A stretch of DNA of 64,000 bases from Acanthochromis polyacanthus (Eukaryota; Chordata; Actinopteri; Pomacentridae), in contig NC_067113.1 in the NCBI RefSeq assembly GCF_021347895.1, forward strand, positions 43,811,474-43,875,473, in the 5' to 3' direction. The notes beneath the pieces were generated by a model. That model had not been told where the DNA came from and searched no databases. It saw only the letters and a program-made list of their open reading frames with translations. Position 1 is the stretch's first letter; every line of letters starts with the position of its first letter. Position numbers and translations under genes: made by a program. Shown here in pieces: positions 13,248 to 25,952 of this stretch.

Positions 13248-14015
13248 CTGATCTTCTCTCTTCTTCTTCCTCTATTCGTCTTCCTCTTCCACTTTCTTTC
13301 TCTTCTTTGTGCCCAGTTTTCTCTTTATGTTCTTCCTCTACTTTCTCTTTCTTCTTTCTTTTCATTTTCCTCTACCTCATCTTCCTTTCCTTTCCCCTTC
13401 CCTTCTTCTTCTTCTACCACTTCTTTATTGTCTTTCACTTCTCCTTCCTCTACTTTCTTTTTCTTTTCTTCCTTTGTTCTCTTCTTCTTCCCATACTTTT
13501 TCTTTTCTCCCTCTATTTTTTCTCTTCGTCTATTTTCTTTTTCTCCTCTTATTTATCCTTCTCCCTTTACCTTCTCTCTGTGTCTTCTATTTTATCTTTC
13601 TCTCTTTCCTATACTTTCTCTTTATCTTCTTCTGCTTCTTTCTTTTCTTTTTCTTCTCCCTCGACTTTCTCTTTCTCGTCTTCCTCTACTTTCTCTTGGT
13701 TTTCATCCTCCTCTTTTTTCTCTCTCTCCCTCGACTTTCTCTCCTTCCTCCTCTGTTTCTTCTCCTACTCCCTTATACTCTCCTGTGTAACTCCCAGCGG
13801 ATATCCCAGTATAATTAATCTGTGCCTTCCCCTCCTCTCCTCACCCATCTCATTCTCCTGCTGATCCTCTCCTCCTCTCTTGTTTCATCTCATCCTCTCT
13901 ATTCTCCACTCTGCAGTAACCTTTCTGACCCTCCTTTTAACCTTGTCATCTTAAATAACCTTCTCAGCACCTCCTCCTTTTTTTTTACACGTCTTCAACC
14001 TCCAGTTCCCCTCTC
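13248..14015 (+). repeat. Long polypyrimidine tract, (CTT/CTCTTC)-rich
   Basis: For roughly 540 bases (13248-13790) the plus strand is almost entirely C and T, with TCTTCTTCTTC and CTCCTTCCTCTACTTTCTC words repeated imperfectly. It continues less densely to about 14015. It produces several long Ser/Phe/Leu-only open frames that are artefacts. Mirror-symmetric purine/pyrimidine DNA of this kind can form triplex (H-DNA). A weaker pyrimidine-rich patch precedes it at about 13090-13140. Confidence 0.9.
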
Positions 14016-14261
14016 ATTTTCAGCATAGCTAGTAAAAAAGTCTTTTTGTTCTTTTAATCATAAACTTCCCTTTCCCTTTTTTTTTCAAAAGTATAGAATT
14101 GTTATATTCTCCTAGAAGCAGCAGCGCTCTACCTTCTCATGCCCCCCACGCAGTTGTATAATCTAATTTCTGTTCTTCTACCTCCTATCATACCCTTCAA
14201 TCTTTTTTCTTCCCTTAGTGTCATATTCCAGTTAACTGAGTCTACAGAGATTTGTGTTTTA
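14016..14261. other. Intergenic, no gene seen
   Basis: Short AT-rich stretch between the polypyrimidine tract and a degenerate dispersed repeat. Nothing recognised. Confidence 0.4.
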
Positions 14262-14440
14262 GCAGCGAGCTTCATGAAGATACTTAGGGGTAACTCTAAG
14301 TGCACTATATGCTGTTGACATAAGTTATTGGATTTTAGCAAATGCTAGCATGCTAACTCACTAAACTATGATGGTGAACATGCTAACATCATACCTGCTG
14401 TACATAAAGTGGTTCACATTAGCAACTGTGATTGCATAAC
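14262..14440. repeat. Degenerate dispersed repeat with TTAGC/GCTAAC words
   Basis: It contains GCAAATGCTAGCATGCTAAC followed by GATGGTGAACATGCTAACAT and ATACCTGCTGTACAT, words that recur in a common fish interspersed repeat. Shorter related pieces occur near 54637-54680 (TTAGCATGCTAACTTGG) and 58902-58940 (GGTTAGCATAGCAACATTAG). The family name is not known to me. Confidence 0.45.
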
Positions 14441-15797
14441 AATAAATGTTCCCTAAAAAGCTCATGATTGACATATTTTATTATTTCTGTTGTCAGAAAA
14501 CAGATTAAATATGAAACAGTGACAGAAATGCAGCAAAAATAAAACTGCAAGCTAAACAGAAACTACCTCAGTCAATTCCAAGCTGCTGTTCTGCACTGCT
14601 GCTACTAAACTACTATTTTATAACCGTAAAGTTGTCTGACAAACTCACCATACACGAGTTAAAACAATGGCAGAGCTGGGAATTTAGTGGCATTTCCATG
14701 TCAAATGATCAATGATCACACACTCATTCACAGATCCAGAGAGAGTCTTCTTCCTGAAGGGGGTGTGGACAACAGCAGTTCATCTGTATTTAAAGCTACA
14801 GACACTGGAACAAGGCTAAAACCTGGGAGTATACAGTCACAGTAAAATCAACCATCTTTGCAAAATTTAAGCAGAAAATGCACATTCTAAGGACATCAGA
14901 GACTTATTTATTTGTTGAACAAAATTCACAGCACATTACAAATTTGAATGGATGTACACAAATGTAAAATTACCTACCAATTTTTACAGTTAAAGGAAAA
15001 GACCTTTTTGAAGCTTTTTGGTCATGATTTCTGTCAACCCAGCTGTTAACGCCAAGGGTCTTCTTTGTGACATTTTCAGTTTCCTCAAAACTCACTGCCA
15101 GGTGAATCGGTAACATTTTGAACCTTCAAAATCTGTGCATTGAAAATAATATGAACACATGAATGCAGGAATACTTGCTGCAAACACTAACCAGAATGGA
15201 AACGGACATTTGGTTCGCCTTTCCTGTAACCTTCGATGTTCCCCTGCCAGCTCATTTCAAATGTGCCACCTCTTAGTTATCATCCAAACTCCATTTCACC
15301 TTTTGACTTCTTGTCAGGTAGTTGTAAAAAAATCTCCCAACTTAATCCTCCATGCCTGTATAACCTCTTCTAGCCTCACTTTACTTTCCTGTCAACTCAC
15401 TCTGACAATTACAAGTCTTTTGTTCCCCCTTTGACCTTTGCTCATCCCAATTACTTTCCCTTAAACCTTTTCTTTCTGTTTTCTCCTCGACACATTCTGA
15501 TCCTCCTCTCTCCTCGGTCCTCGTTGTGCCAGCTACCAGACAGTCTCCGTCCTCTCCTGCCTGCCTCAGGCTTTGTATACGGACCTCTGCACCTCTTTCT
15601 CTCTCTCTCAGTCTAGACAGTCAGGGCAGCAGCAGTGGATAGCGTGATTTAATTTTATTTGCCTGGAGATGGAAGTCTGGCGAGGAAAAGTGTCTGTGGG
15701 ACTACTTTTGTGGTAATTTTCAAAGTGGATAGAAAAGTAAGTAGATAAATGGAGTCTACCATGTGCTGTGCATTAGAGTTGCACAGGTTTATAGTTA
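14441..15797. other. Intergenic, no gene seen
   Basis: AT-rich DNA, becoming pyrimidine-rich at about 15240-15620 with many CCT/TCTC words. The open frames there are simple-sequence artefacts. Confidence 0.4.
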
Positions 15798-16815
15798 CAT
15801 CTCTTTCTACTGTTCTCCCTTTGTACGCCACCCCTGAGTTTGATATTTAGGAAGCATGATATTCCTTTTCACTGCTTCGCTGATGATGTGCTGGTGTACT
15901 TGCCATTAAAAGTCCCTTCTAAGGAATCTCTTCATGCTATGTTAAATTGCATGAGGGATATAAAAACATGGATGGACTTAAATTTCTTAAGATTGGATGA
16001 AAACAAAACTGAGATTGTCCTGTTGTCCTGAACTGGTCCAGGTCCGTGCCAGCTCCCTTGGCCCACTAGCACCTTATATATGATGGCAGGATAGGAATCT
16101 TGGTGTTTTTATTGACGGAGCATTTAAATTAGACAAGCAGGTCAGCTCAGTGGTCAAGTCTAGCTTCTTTCAGCTTTGGCTTCTTGCCAAATTGAACTCT
16201 ATCTAAAAAGGGCTGATCTAGAAAATGTTATCCACGCTTTTATTACATGATGTTGGACTACTGTAACTCCATGCACATTGGCATTGGCCAGTCTGACCTC
16301 ATCCGTCTGCAGCTTGTTCAGAATGCAGCAGCTCATCTCCTAACCGGGACAAAGAAGTGTGAGCACATAACGCCGGTGCTTTACTCACTTTACTGGCTTC
16401 TGGTTAAGTACAGGATTGATTTTAAGATTCTTTTATTTGTTTGTAAGTCTTTGAATGGACTGGCCCCAGAATCTTTGTCTGACCTTGTTAAGGTGCATCA
16501 ACCCTCCAGGGCCCTGAGGTCAGCTGGCCAGATGGTCCTGGACACTCCTCTATCCCTCATGAAAACCAGAGGAGATCAAGCCTTTACAGTTGTGGCTCCC
16601 AGCTGTGGAACACACTGCCCCTTTCTGTGCAGTCTGTGAATAGCCTCTCCATTTTTAAAACTCTTCTGAAGACCCACATGTTCACTCTGGCCTTTGGCTG
16701 AGCAGAGTCACCTCTAATGGATCTTTTATCACTTTTATTTTACTGTGTTATTGTTTTGCTTTTATTATTTTCGTATTGTTGTTGATTTATTTTACTATAA
16801 AGCACTTTGGTTGGC
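15798..16815 (+). mobile_element. Non-LTR retrotransposon 3' end (CR1/L2-type LINE), dead
   Basis: Truncated reverse-transcriptase ORF remnants. At 15840-16031 a frame contains FHCFADDVLVYLPL, matching the RT catalytic (Y/F)ADD box, then a DIKTWMDLNFLRLDENKTE block. After a stop and frame changes, 16247-16639 contains LDYCNS, RLQLVQNAAAHLLTGTKKCE and KILLFVCKSLNGLAP, characteristic of the region C-terminal to RT in fish CR1/L2-type elements. The segment ends near 16799 with TATAAAGCACTTTGG, a typical L2-like 3' tail. The endonuclease and most of RT are missing (5' truncation) and there are in-frame stops, so it is inactive. The choice between L2 and Rex1/CR1 is uncertain. Confidence 0.88.
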
Positions 16816-17239
16816 CATAGGCAAAGACACATATCTTACAACTTTCTTGAAAACCCAATTTTTGAATCCTCTCTATTCACAAAACCTCGGACTCTTCTTG
16901 AAACATTTTTATCTGTGCTCAAAATCAAACAAGGTTTTAAGATCATCTGGTCAAAATAAAAACATAACTGATGATAAATGATTATGTAGCTCACATTTCA
17001 GTAAGACGGTTTAGATACCGCATATTGCAAGGGATGCAGTATTGAATGTCAAATGGGATTTAGCACTTCAGCCAAAACACGAAGATGGAATGTCAATGAA
17101 ATGCACACTCTAAATCTAACTACAAAATCAATGTCAGTATCAGCATCAGATATTTATGCTGGGTCAGAGGACAGGCTTTGACCTGATCTTTGATCCATCC
17201 TCAAAGCGGATGTCCTGCTCCTGACGCCTAGAATGGCTG
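16816..17239. other. Intergenic, no gene seen
   Basis: AT-rich sequence downstream of the LINE fragment. Nothing recognised. Confidence 0.4.
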
Positions 17240-17660
17240 TCAGAAAAATGAATTTGAATCACATAATTTAAATTGCTGCGCTAGATTGTCTATATTAAAA
17301 TCTGATATTGAAATACACAATTTGAATTTATAATACTGAAAACTGAATCACATAATTTAAATTTTAATCAGCAGCTACAAAATGTGTATTGAAAAATGTA
17401 TCATTTGAATTACTTACTTCGAGTCTGAATTATTACATTGAAACTAAATCTTAATCCTGTAATCTGAAGTTAAATCGCTCAACTAGAATAGGTCTATTAA
17501 AAAATTTGCTTTGAATTACGTTGTTTGGATTTTAATTTCTCAACTATTGGAACTATATCAAAACAGAAACTGAACTACAGAATTTGAAACTGAATTTTTT
17601 AGATTGAATTTGAAACATAAATGGACAGCTAGAAGGATTGTGTTCAAGAAATGTATCTGA
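17240..17660. repeat. Very degenerate AT-rich tandem-like repeat
   Basis: Variants of GAATCACATAATTTAAATT recur (near 17257, 17343, 17400, 17510), interleaved with CTCAACTAG/GCTAGATTG-like spacers and TATTAAAA words. Together they resemble an old, highly diverged tandem array. Unit length is not cleanly definable by eye. Confidence 0.35.
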
Positions 17661-20600
17661 ATTTCTCAACTTAATTATCTCTGCTAGTGATGTAGTTTGC
17701 AGCATTGTTTTTAAGAACCATCAGGGTCCTCTTGCTGAACAAACATTGGAGATACCTGATTTCATTTCAGCGTTTTGCCAAAAGAATGATTGAGTCTATC
17801 AATGTGTTCAGGCCACTGAGCATTTGGTTCAGAAAATGGGATTTGGTGTTTTAGCCGCTCAGAAAAATGATATGGGCCTTGGTGAATCCATTTCGTTTAC
17901 CATCCTCTTCATGTTTCAGGAGAGGTCTTGAAAATTGTAGCCATGGGATACTGAGAGTCTGTGAATGTGAGTCATGCTCTGATTGGTTCAACCTCTCTCC
18001 AGCTGGGCCAAATATTAGACCTATAGTGATATGGATATGGACCATTGATGATTCTTCCTTTGTCTCTGCTTCTGTTGCTTTTGTCTGTATATTTGGCTCA
18101 ACCAGTTTCTCAGCTGTGTTCATGGACAGTGCAATGCTCAGGTTTCTCTTTGCCCACATGCAGACAGGCAGAGGCTGAGTGGCAAGTCGAGAGAGGATAG
18201 GAAGGGAAATAAAGAGTGTTAAACAACAAGAGGGAGCAGAAGATTGAGAGTTATCAGTGGGATGGGCGATGGGTCAGCTCTGCGTGTGAATGTGTAGACA
18301 TCCAGTGGAAGGCAGAGCGTAGGATGTTTTCTATTAGCTGTGGTGCCGGGAGGTAAACAGAAAAAAGCAGCAGGTGGCTTGTCTGTTAGACCTTGACTGA
18401 CCTCTAACCTATGACCTGAAGGGTACTGTAGTATTTGTGAGCTGTTTTTTCACCTTCTGTGCTCTAGTTTCAAGTGCTTGAAGGTAGGTGAATTTTCTGT
18501 GAATGTGTTTTTCAATAGGGTAGCAACCTATTCTAGTAGCAACAAATGATTTAGTAGTTTAGGTAATACTTGTGTATTCTTTCACACTAAAGATTTTGCC
18601 AGGTGATGGAACATAGCGAAGGTTCTGTAGGTCTAAGCAATAAAATGATCGTGGTATGTACCAGCAATAGATTCCTTTTCACTAACAGTGAGGAAGATGC
18701 TCGCTAGAATGTTTCATGGTTTCACTTGGATGCATTAGATACAAACTGAAATAAAAGCATGTCACAAAAACGCCAAGTTCTAGTGCATGAAGACACCCAA
18801 GTATGCTCCAGGCTTATCATGTCTATTGATAAAAGAGCTGCTTACACCCTCCGTCACTTTCTTTGTGATTTCTGTGCAGGTCTTCTAAGGCATGCTAATC
18901 TGTAGCAACCTTAGCTTCTCATGAAGTCCATCCATGCCTGTGGTTACCCTTGTGAGACGGGCTTTACGGGCAAAAACCACCAATGACCTTGTATCTTTAC
19001 CTCTTCCGTCTAAATGATGCTCTCAGGGTGGTGAAAATGGACTTGATGTAGAGGGGCACTTGGAGGTCAGTGCAAGTTCCTGTTTGGTGATACTTAGACC
19101 TGGCAGCTTAAGTTTGGCATGGTGCAGCAGATTTGCCCTGGTTGCCCTTTGTGGACTCCTGTGTCAGATCATTCCTATGAGGGTACTTCAAATGTTCTCA
19201 GCCTAACTCGAAAGCAAGGGGAAGTGCAGGGTGTAAATATTGTTTGAATCAAATACCTGGAAGTTTCAGCTTAATAAACTGCATAAAGTATGAATGCATG
19301 TATAATGGTTGTACTAAATATTTATGCACAAAGGAATATCTTTCTAGGTGCCACATGTTTAATTATTACCTGTCTGTACTAAAAATAAGTCATTAGAGAT
19401 TATCAATAATTAGCAGGAATCAACTGAAATGAAATACCAAATTGTGAAAAATATTTCACCAACATCGTCTAGCCATCTCTAACAGAAGGTCTTTCTGAAA
19501 AAAATGGAAGAACGAGATGTTGTTGAGAGCAGCACTGACTGCTAAAACAGTGTAAGTGTCACTAATGTAGTATTTGATGAGGCCTCTGGAAACAGCAGTG
19601 CTGCAGCTCCACAGTAGTGACCACAGCACACAAGAATAAGGTCACTGTTTCAGCTTTTATTTCTCTATAGGAGCTGGTGAAGGATGGAGGATGTTCATTA
19701 AAGTATATAAACACTTTTATTTAATCATTGTTAAATCAGTGTCATAAGAATGAATTTACCTGCCCTAAAGGATGTCATAGGCTACTGATACGGCACTACG
19801 ATTCCTCAGTCTCATGAAACATAAACCCGGTTTGTCATTAAGGATCATTTCTTCAACAGAAAGCTACAGTGCCTCTATTCTTGCTCTATAAAGCCTATTC
19901 TTAGTGTCTTTGATGAACACAGCAGTTGCTTGGATATGGAAATAAGACACTGTTTTCAACTCTGTGATGTCAAAATGCCTCACAATCCGAAAATAAAGTT
20001 GCTAAACTTAAATGAAGACAGGTGACACGACGCGACTTTGCTCGTGATGGTAAAAATCAGGGAGTGAAAAACAAAACAAAGCAGAACCTTTCCCCTAATG
20101 AGGTCCCATGACGACCTGCCTACACGGGTTAACAAAGGAAACTCTCCAGCGGATATTCTTACGTGTTTCACCCTGAAACTTGAATGCATTACGCTGTATT
20201 TGTTCTGCAGGAACAGGGTTAGAAACATGTCATTGATATAGATGTGTGACTTAACATCGAGTAGTTATTTATTATGACTGTAAATGTATGACTATAAATC
20301 CTATATGTCTCTATTTTTGTGTGTTCATTCAATCTAGTTTCCCATAAATGATTCAGAAAAAACAATATTTGACACCAGCACACCCTTTAATAGATCTACA
20401 AATGAGAATCACGGTAGTACCTTCATTCTGTGGGCTTCTCATTCATTTAAATTGACTTCTGGTCTGATTTAAAGCTAAGTGGCTGGAGGCGAGTCTCCAA
20501 CAGCAGCTCATTGTGCTAACATAATTCACAAATGACCAGGCGACTTTTTCAATCTTTTTTCCACATAAATCGCTGGTTAAACAGAATGACTGTCATTAAA

Positions 20601-21077
20601 ATGACTGCAGCAAAATGAATTCAAATCATGCTGGCTCCTCTCTAATGTGTTTCCTTACAGGTGATTTCCTAAAGGAGTCTGTCAGTCTATAAATAATCAG
20701 CATCTCTAATGTTACTGTCCCCGAGGAGCTCGTGTTGATGCCTTGTATCTGCTTCTGAGAACCACACTCACGCCTTCATCCGTCTTTCCTTCCATCTGCC
20801 TCCAGTCATCCTCCTTTATTCTATTAATTTCACTCGCCTCCTAACAACTCTTCAATCTTTTCCCTCTCCTACTGTGTCTGTTTCTTTTCCTCTCTGTGCC
20901 TCTGTTTTGTATTTGAGGGTCGGCTTCCAAAGTCAGCCCCTCCTTAGTTAACGCTCCCGACAGCGCTGCTGAATGTTTAAGAGGATGCAGATGCTGCACG
21001 CCTCGCCTGTATTTGCATGCAATTTGTAAGGATGTGGTCGCATTCATGAATTTTCTTTCAGGGCAGTTTTATAGAGA
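17661..21077. other. Intergenic, no gene seen
   Basis: About 3.4 kb with no recognised exon or element. Overlapping opposite-strand frames at 17851-18178 lack any recognisable domain. A compositionally richer patch at about 20650-20780 precedes a pyrimidine-rich stretch. Confidence 0.4.
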
Positions 21078-21752
21078 TGGGAAGGGTTGCCGTATAGTAG
21101 TGGTTTGTGATACTGCAAGATTTGGTATCGATCTGATACCAAGTAAATACAGGGCCTCTATCGCCGATACCGAAACTCCAGACTAATTTTTTCAGTAATT
21201 GGTTGTAGGTTCAGAAGAAAGGTTAAGTGCTGCATATGGTTGTCCACATGGAATGAAGATGGGTTTGTAAATCCTTACAGGGTTTAAGAATCAGACTAAT
21301 TAAGTCTATAAGAATCTGGGTTGCTGATGCAGTCACAAAGTGAGGGATAGCCTCTTTAAACAGTGTTCATTTTTGACAGTTTGGTCAATATTTGTGCAAT
21401 ACTTCTGTCACTGAAATAGGAAATACCCCCCATGGTTATTGTCTTTGATAATAAACCGTGACAGATGTTGTCAGTTCCTCACATCCACCTGGTCCCGCCT
21501 GGTTAGAGGTGAAACACTTCACTAGCTGAACATTTGCTTATCACAGACACTACATTTACCAATGTTCCCTAAACGCCTCACAGTGCAGACTGTGGTATAT
21601 GTTGCTCAGATGGCGCTAGTGTTTGTAATTAGCATACAGGAGGGAACCTGAAACTAAAGTATCGATCTTTTTACACTGGTATCGTTCAATATCAATATCA
21701 ATACCAACGCTGGTATCGATATTATTGATGTTTGGATCGATCTACCCACCTC
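21078..21752. mobile_element. Probable degenerate hAT-like non-autonomous element
   Basis: The left portion has TTTGGTATCGATCTGATACC and the right portion has CTGGTATCGATATTATTGA followed by TTTGGATCGATCTACCCACC. These GGTATCGAT/GATACC inverted words and the ATCGATCTACCCACC-type terminus are characteristic of a common teleost non-autonomous element family. The ends are eroded and no target duplication was resolved. Confidence 0.5.
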
Positions 21753-24700
21753 TTCTGTATGGTCTTTTTAATCAAATATCAATTTGTGGTTGACATGAGA
21801 GGTCAGGAGCAAACTGGAAAAATCACTTTAACATGCTGGGAAAAAAAGATGAAAATTTGAATATTTTGAGTTTTAAATCTTCATCGTTTCTTTCTTACAG
21901 GAGAATGTTTTTACTGCAAAATTAGATATAATAAAATGCTTGGAGCAGGGCGAAATGACGACGAACATCGATCAAGTTGCAAAGTGCAACATTTTGTAGT
22001 AACCCTCTGCAATGAATGAGACTTTATCTCATTTCCTGGTGGATTATTCAACGCCAAAGTAACTACAAAAACTTAAAACTTAGCTCCAGAATTAGCCGCC
22101 GTTCCCAGCTCTCTCTCACTCGACTCACACACACTACTGCTGACTCTCAGCCGAGCAGAGGTGAGCTAACTAAACATGGCACATTCACTGACATTAGGTA
22201 AATTTTGAACTGAACAATACACATAAATTACTCATACATTTATGAAAGTCATTGGCCTTCATGACTTTTCCAGAAAACTGAACATTGTTTACATTTTTGC
22301 CAGAGTTCTGACTTAAGGTGAAAGTAAGTCCATAGGAAATCCATAGAAACGGAACTGTGACTTAAGTCAAGGACCCCCAGTACATTATATTTCTTCCTCT
22401 ATTTGTAAAACACAGAGTTTGTGGACTTGCAGACCCCTTCTGTGCATTACAAAACCAGCAACAAACACAAAATAAACACTCAACAGTAAGATTTGGGGAC
22501 AGAAACAGACATTAGTGGAAATATTTCAGTTACAGAAAGAATATTAACTAGGAACAGCTACTCTATCGGCTGCGTCTTGCAATTGTTGCGACCACACATG
22601 ACAAACTAATTTGGCCATCAGCCCCACAAAGCTCTGTATGGGGAGAGTAAAGGTCAGATCTGAATGCCATGCAAAGCAGAAATCTATTTCGGATGTCTTT
22701 TTAAGCCTTACACCACATCAGAAAGGTTTCAAATAGCTTTTCCCAGCTTTTTATGAAATGTTCCTATTTCTATGCAGATGCACATCCTGACAAAATCACC
22801 CCAATCATTCTAGAATGATTAAATCTTTTCAGAAAGAGTTATTCGACAACTCCTGTACTTTTTCATCTCGCAATATATATACTGCAGAAAGACATATCGC
22901 ATTGCCAGTCTTTCCAATATTGTGTAGCTCTATTCTACACAATATTTGACCTTTGACATCCCTATGAGAGAAGAAAGTCACAAATCATGGACATCATTGC
23001 ACCAATATAAGATTTGTTTTTGTTCTCCAGGTTCAAACTTTTTGTGCTAAAGCTCAAGCTGTACAGACGCTGATCTGACACAACATTGAAACTACAAGGG
23101 TAATTTAAAATCCAGAAAGAAGCGGTATAGCTCTCATTTTGGGGCTTAACTGTATACTGTTAAGCCTTCATCACTGTCCACAAAAATGTAATTGTTTGAA
23201 GCAATCACAGAAAAAAGGAGAGGAAAGCTTCAATCTGGCTGCTGCTTCCGGACAATGAATCGATCCACGCTGCATCAGGTGGTAGAAGCAGCTAAATGTT
23301 GCCTCATGGGCCTTATTTACTCAGCTTGACAACAGCTAACTTTGGTCTGTTTCCTAAACTGAAGCTCTTCTTGCATAGTCACTGCTTTCAGAGTAATGAG
23401 GAGGTCATGCGTGCTGTTGAGGAGAAAATGGAGGCTCAAGATGTGACCTTCTTCGATGATGTGGCAAATAAGCTTGAACCTTGGTGGACCAAGTGCATTG
23501 CCAGAATAATCTTTCTCCTGTAATGTTTTGTGTTGAGGTTAAGATAATTTTGAATTGTACTCTTTACCTATCTGATATAGTGGAGGTTTCACTGGTGTCA
23601 CCAAAATGGTTCTGACCCTTTGGAGCATGGACATGGAATATTGGGAGATGCCCTGTGGTGTTGGTGGTGGATCTTCTGGTTCCTGTGGATCATGTTTGTT
23701 GCGGTGGGACCTGTGAACATTTAATCAGATTAAGAACTGAGGAATGTGAAGGCCAAGCCAACACTTTGGGCTCTTGGTCATGTTCTTCAAGCTGTTCCTT
23801 GTTGTGCGGCATTGTCCTGAGTACTGTTGTCATGATGAGTCTGCTTGGTCTGCAACAATTTCATGGTGTGTTGTATTGAAGCTACGTCCACATAAATGCC
23901 AGCAGAACATTGCTTTAAACAAGAATGCCAATGCTGACTTTACTTGTCAGTGGTTTTAATGGTGTTGCCGTATATTTGACCATGTAATGGTTCAACTCAG
24001 AGGTCGAATAACTCTTCAGCTTAACCACGACCGACTCTTGTGCTAAACTGTTACTCCTGATTGCAGGAAAACAACATAAAGAAGTTTCCAAGGAGCAAAT
24101 TATGTAGTGGGAACAAATAAAAACACACAAGAGTATCATTAAAATTTGATCTCGCAGTGGCTGAGAGTCTGCAGGCAGCAACAACTGGCTTCAGGCTGCG
24201 CTTCAGGAACATAACTGCATCTGTGTTTTATACAACTCGACGTCTCATACTGCTTGTTTATGTAAAGGCAAGATTTCTGCTGTGTGATGAGAGCAACATA
24301 ATTCACCGTATCCAAACATCTCATGCTGATTTTTTGCAAATGATAATAGACCGACTGCTTCATTAGACAGCTGAAATGTGCACGGCGCTACGCTCTCACC
24401 TTCACTTATCTGTGGAGGCGAGCAATATAACGGCATGAAATATCAAAACCTTGGTATCTCAGTTGTGTTTTCAGAATTTTCAAACATCAGTATAAGTGGT
24501 TTCCTTGTCACAGCCAGCCCACAGACACTTGACTTATGTACATGCACACTATGCTCATTATTCTCCTATTTCTGACTGCATACTTAATACAGAGTGTGGT
24601 TCAAGTGATTACCTGAGAAATCCCATATATGTATGCACAAGGACATTGTTCTGTTTACTCTCTGAACCCTAGGACCTACCCACAGACTTAAAAGGCATCT

Positions 24701-25104
24701 TGAGTTTAAATAATTTGCCAATATTACATCATTTATCACAGTGGAAACTCTAAAACAGGAAGAGTCGTTGGATTTTCAACTTTTTGAAGGTCCTTGAACT
24801 AATCATGTGCAATGTGCTCTATCAGGTAAATTAACCAAATCTGAGTTTAAAATTCAGATGTTGCCTCAAATGTACATTATGCTACATGTCTCATTTTAGA
24901 AAAAAACCTCAAACTGAACAGTTTGCTCTTACTAGATTCTGTAAAAAACAAAAAAATTCCGTATTCATCGGTACAACTGAGAAGCCATAAATGATTCAGC
25001 TGCAAACAAAACATAACGAAGATTAAGAGAAAATATGTTATATTGTTGTACAATGTCAAAAAAGACTTTCATTTGTTATTGTAAATATGTTTAATTTCAT
25101 GTTT
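21753..25104. other. Intergenic, no gene seen
   Basis: About 3.3 kb. It holds an 18-bp perfect palindrome, AATCATTCTAGAATGATT, at 22803-22820. The frames at 23296-23523 and 23655-23879 show no known domain. At 24780-24900 there is weak similarity to 34790-34930 (AATCATGTGCAATGTG against GCATCATGTGCCACATG), suggesting a diverged repeat. Confidence 0.35.
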
Positions 25105-25150
25105 AGTAAGATATATCCTGTGGACTTCAAAAGTCCCACAATTATAAATT
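25105..25150 (+). repeat. Family B terminal fragment
   Basis: AGATATATCCTGTGGACTTC followed by AAAAGTCCCACAATTATAA closely resembles the right terminal repeat of the family B copy at 11040-11077. Only the terminus is recognisable. Confidence 0.4.
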
Positions 25151-25324
25151 GACAGCCATATTTTTTCCCCTCATTTTTGGTTTAACATGGACACTGAAAA
25201 GTACGTACTGATTACAGGATTTTTCAATTTAAACTAAAGAAATTTGACTTATTTGTTTATTTTTTTTGTGGGATTTATGCCATGATATCTGTATTATTCT
25301 GCACAGACTTTTTGAGCTCTCCTT

Positions 25325-25455
25325 ACTTCTAGTCATGGCTGTGCTGTTTCCATAAGAGGCGTTCATTTATTAAAATGAGCCAACTCTGAAAAATAAATGT
25401 GACAAGAGTGGGGGAAAAAAAGACCAGAAACTGCTTGAGGTTCAGAGGGTTAATG
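25325..25455 (+). repeat. Dispersed repeat shared with 62047-62187
   Basis: Both copies begin with an AGTCATGG(C/T)TGTGCTGTTTCCA-like block and end with a G-rich GAGGTTCAGAGGGTTAA or GAGTTAGCGGGGTTAA block, with related purine-rich middle parts. Orientation is the same. The family is unknown to me. Confidence 0.5.
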
Positions 25456-25952
25456 TAGCATGCAGAAGCTGGAATGTTCAGTACCAACACGAAATATCAA
25501 AATGAAGTTTTGGAGACAGTAAGATGAACTTCTAACCTCCTCACACACTGCGAGGAAGCTAACAGCCTCTTAATGACGGCACTGATACTGAGAAAAACGA
25601 GGCTGCTGTACTCATTGACCAGCGTTGTGTGAAACTGTGTTCCAGATGGTGCGCCGACCCCTGGCCTGGGCTTGGCCTGTGGTGGCTCCATGAGGCGAAA
25701 TGGTTATTTGCAAACTTTTCCATATACCCTCAGTTTCTGAAGTTCAGTGAACTGGATAAATGTTTGGAGTCGGAGAATGTCTGCACTAATACCAGAGGGT
25801 GTCTGAGAGCGGGCGCGGCTGTCTGTGTTGGCCTTTATAAGTGGAAAAAAGCTTACAGTTGGTGTGTACGCTGATCGATTGACACCCAGTATTGATGCTG
25901 GCAGCTTCCAATCAAGGTCGTCATGATTCTGAGTAATCCCAATAGATTAAAC

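Noticed and set aside
13238..13864. 208-codon and overlapping 169/120-codon frames of Ser, Phe and Leu
   Set aside because: Products of a polypyrimidine tract that is open in all three frames; no domain.
22803..22820. 18-bp perfect palindrome AATCATTCTAGAATGATT
   Set aside because: Without a loop or partner site it is within what AT-rich DNA can yield by chance; kept only as a note in the intergenic entry.
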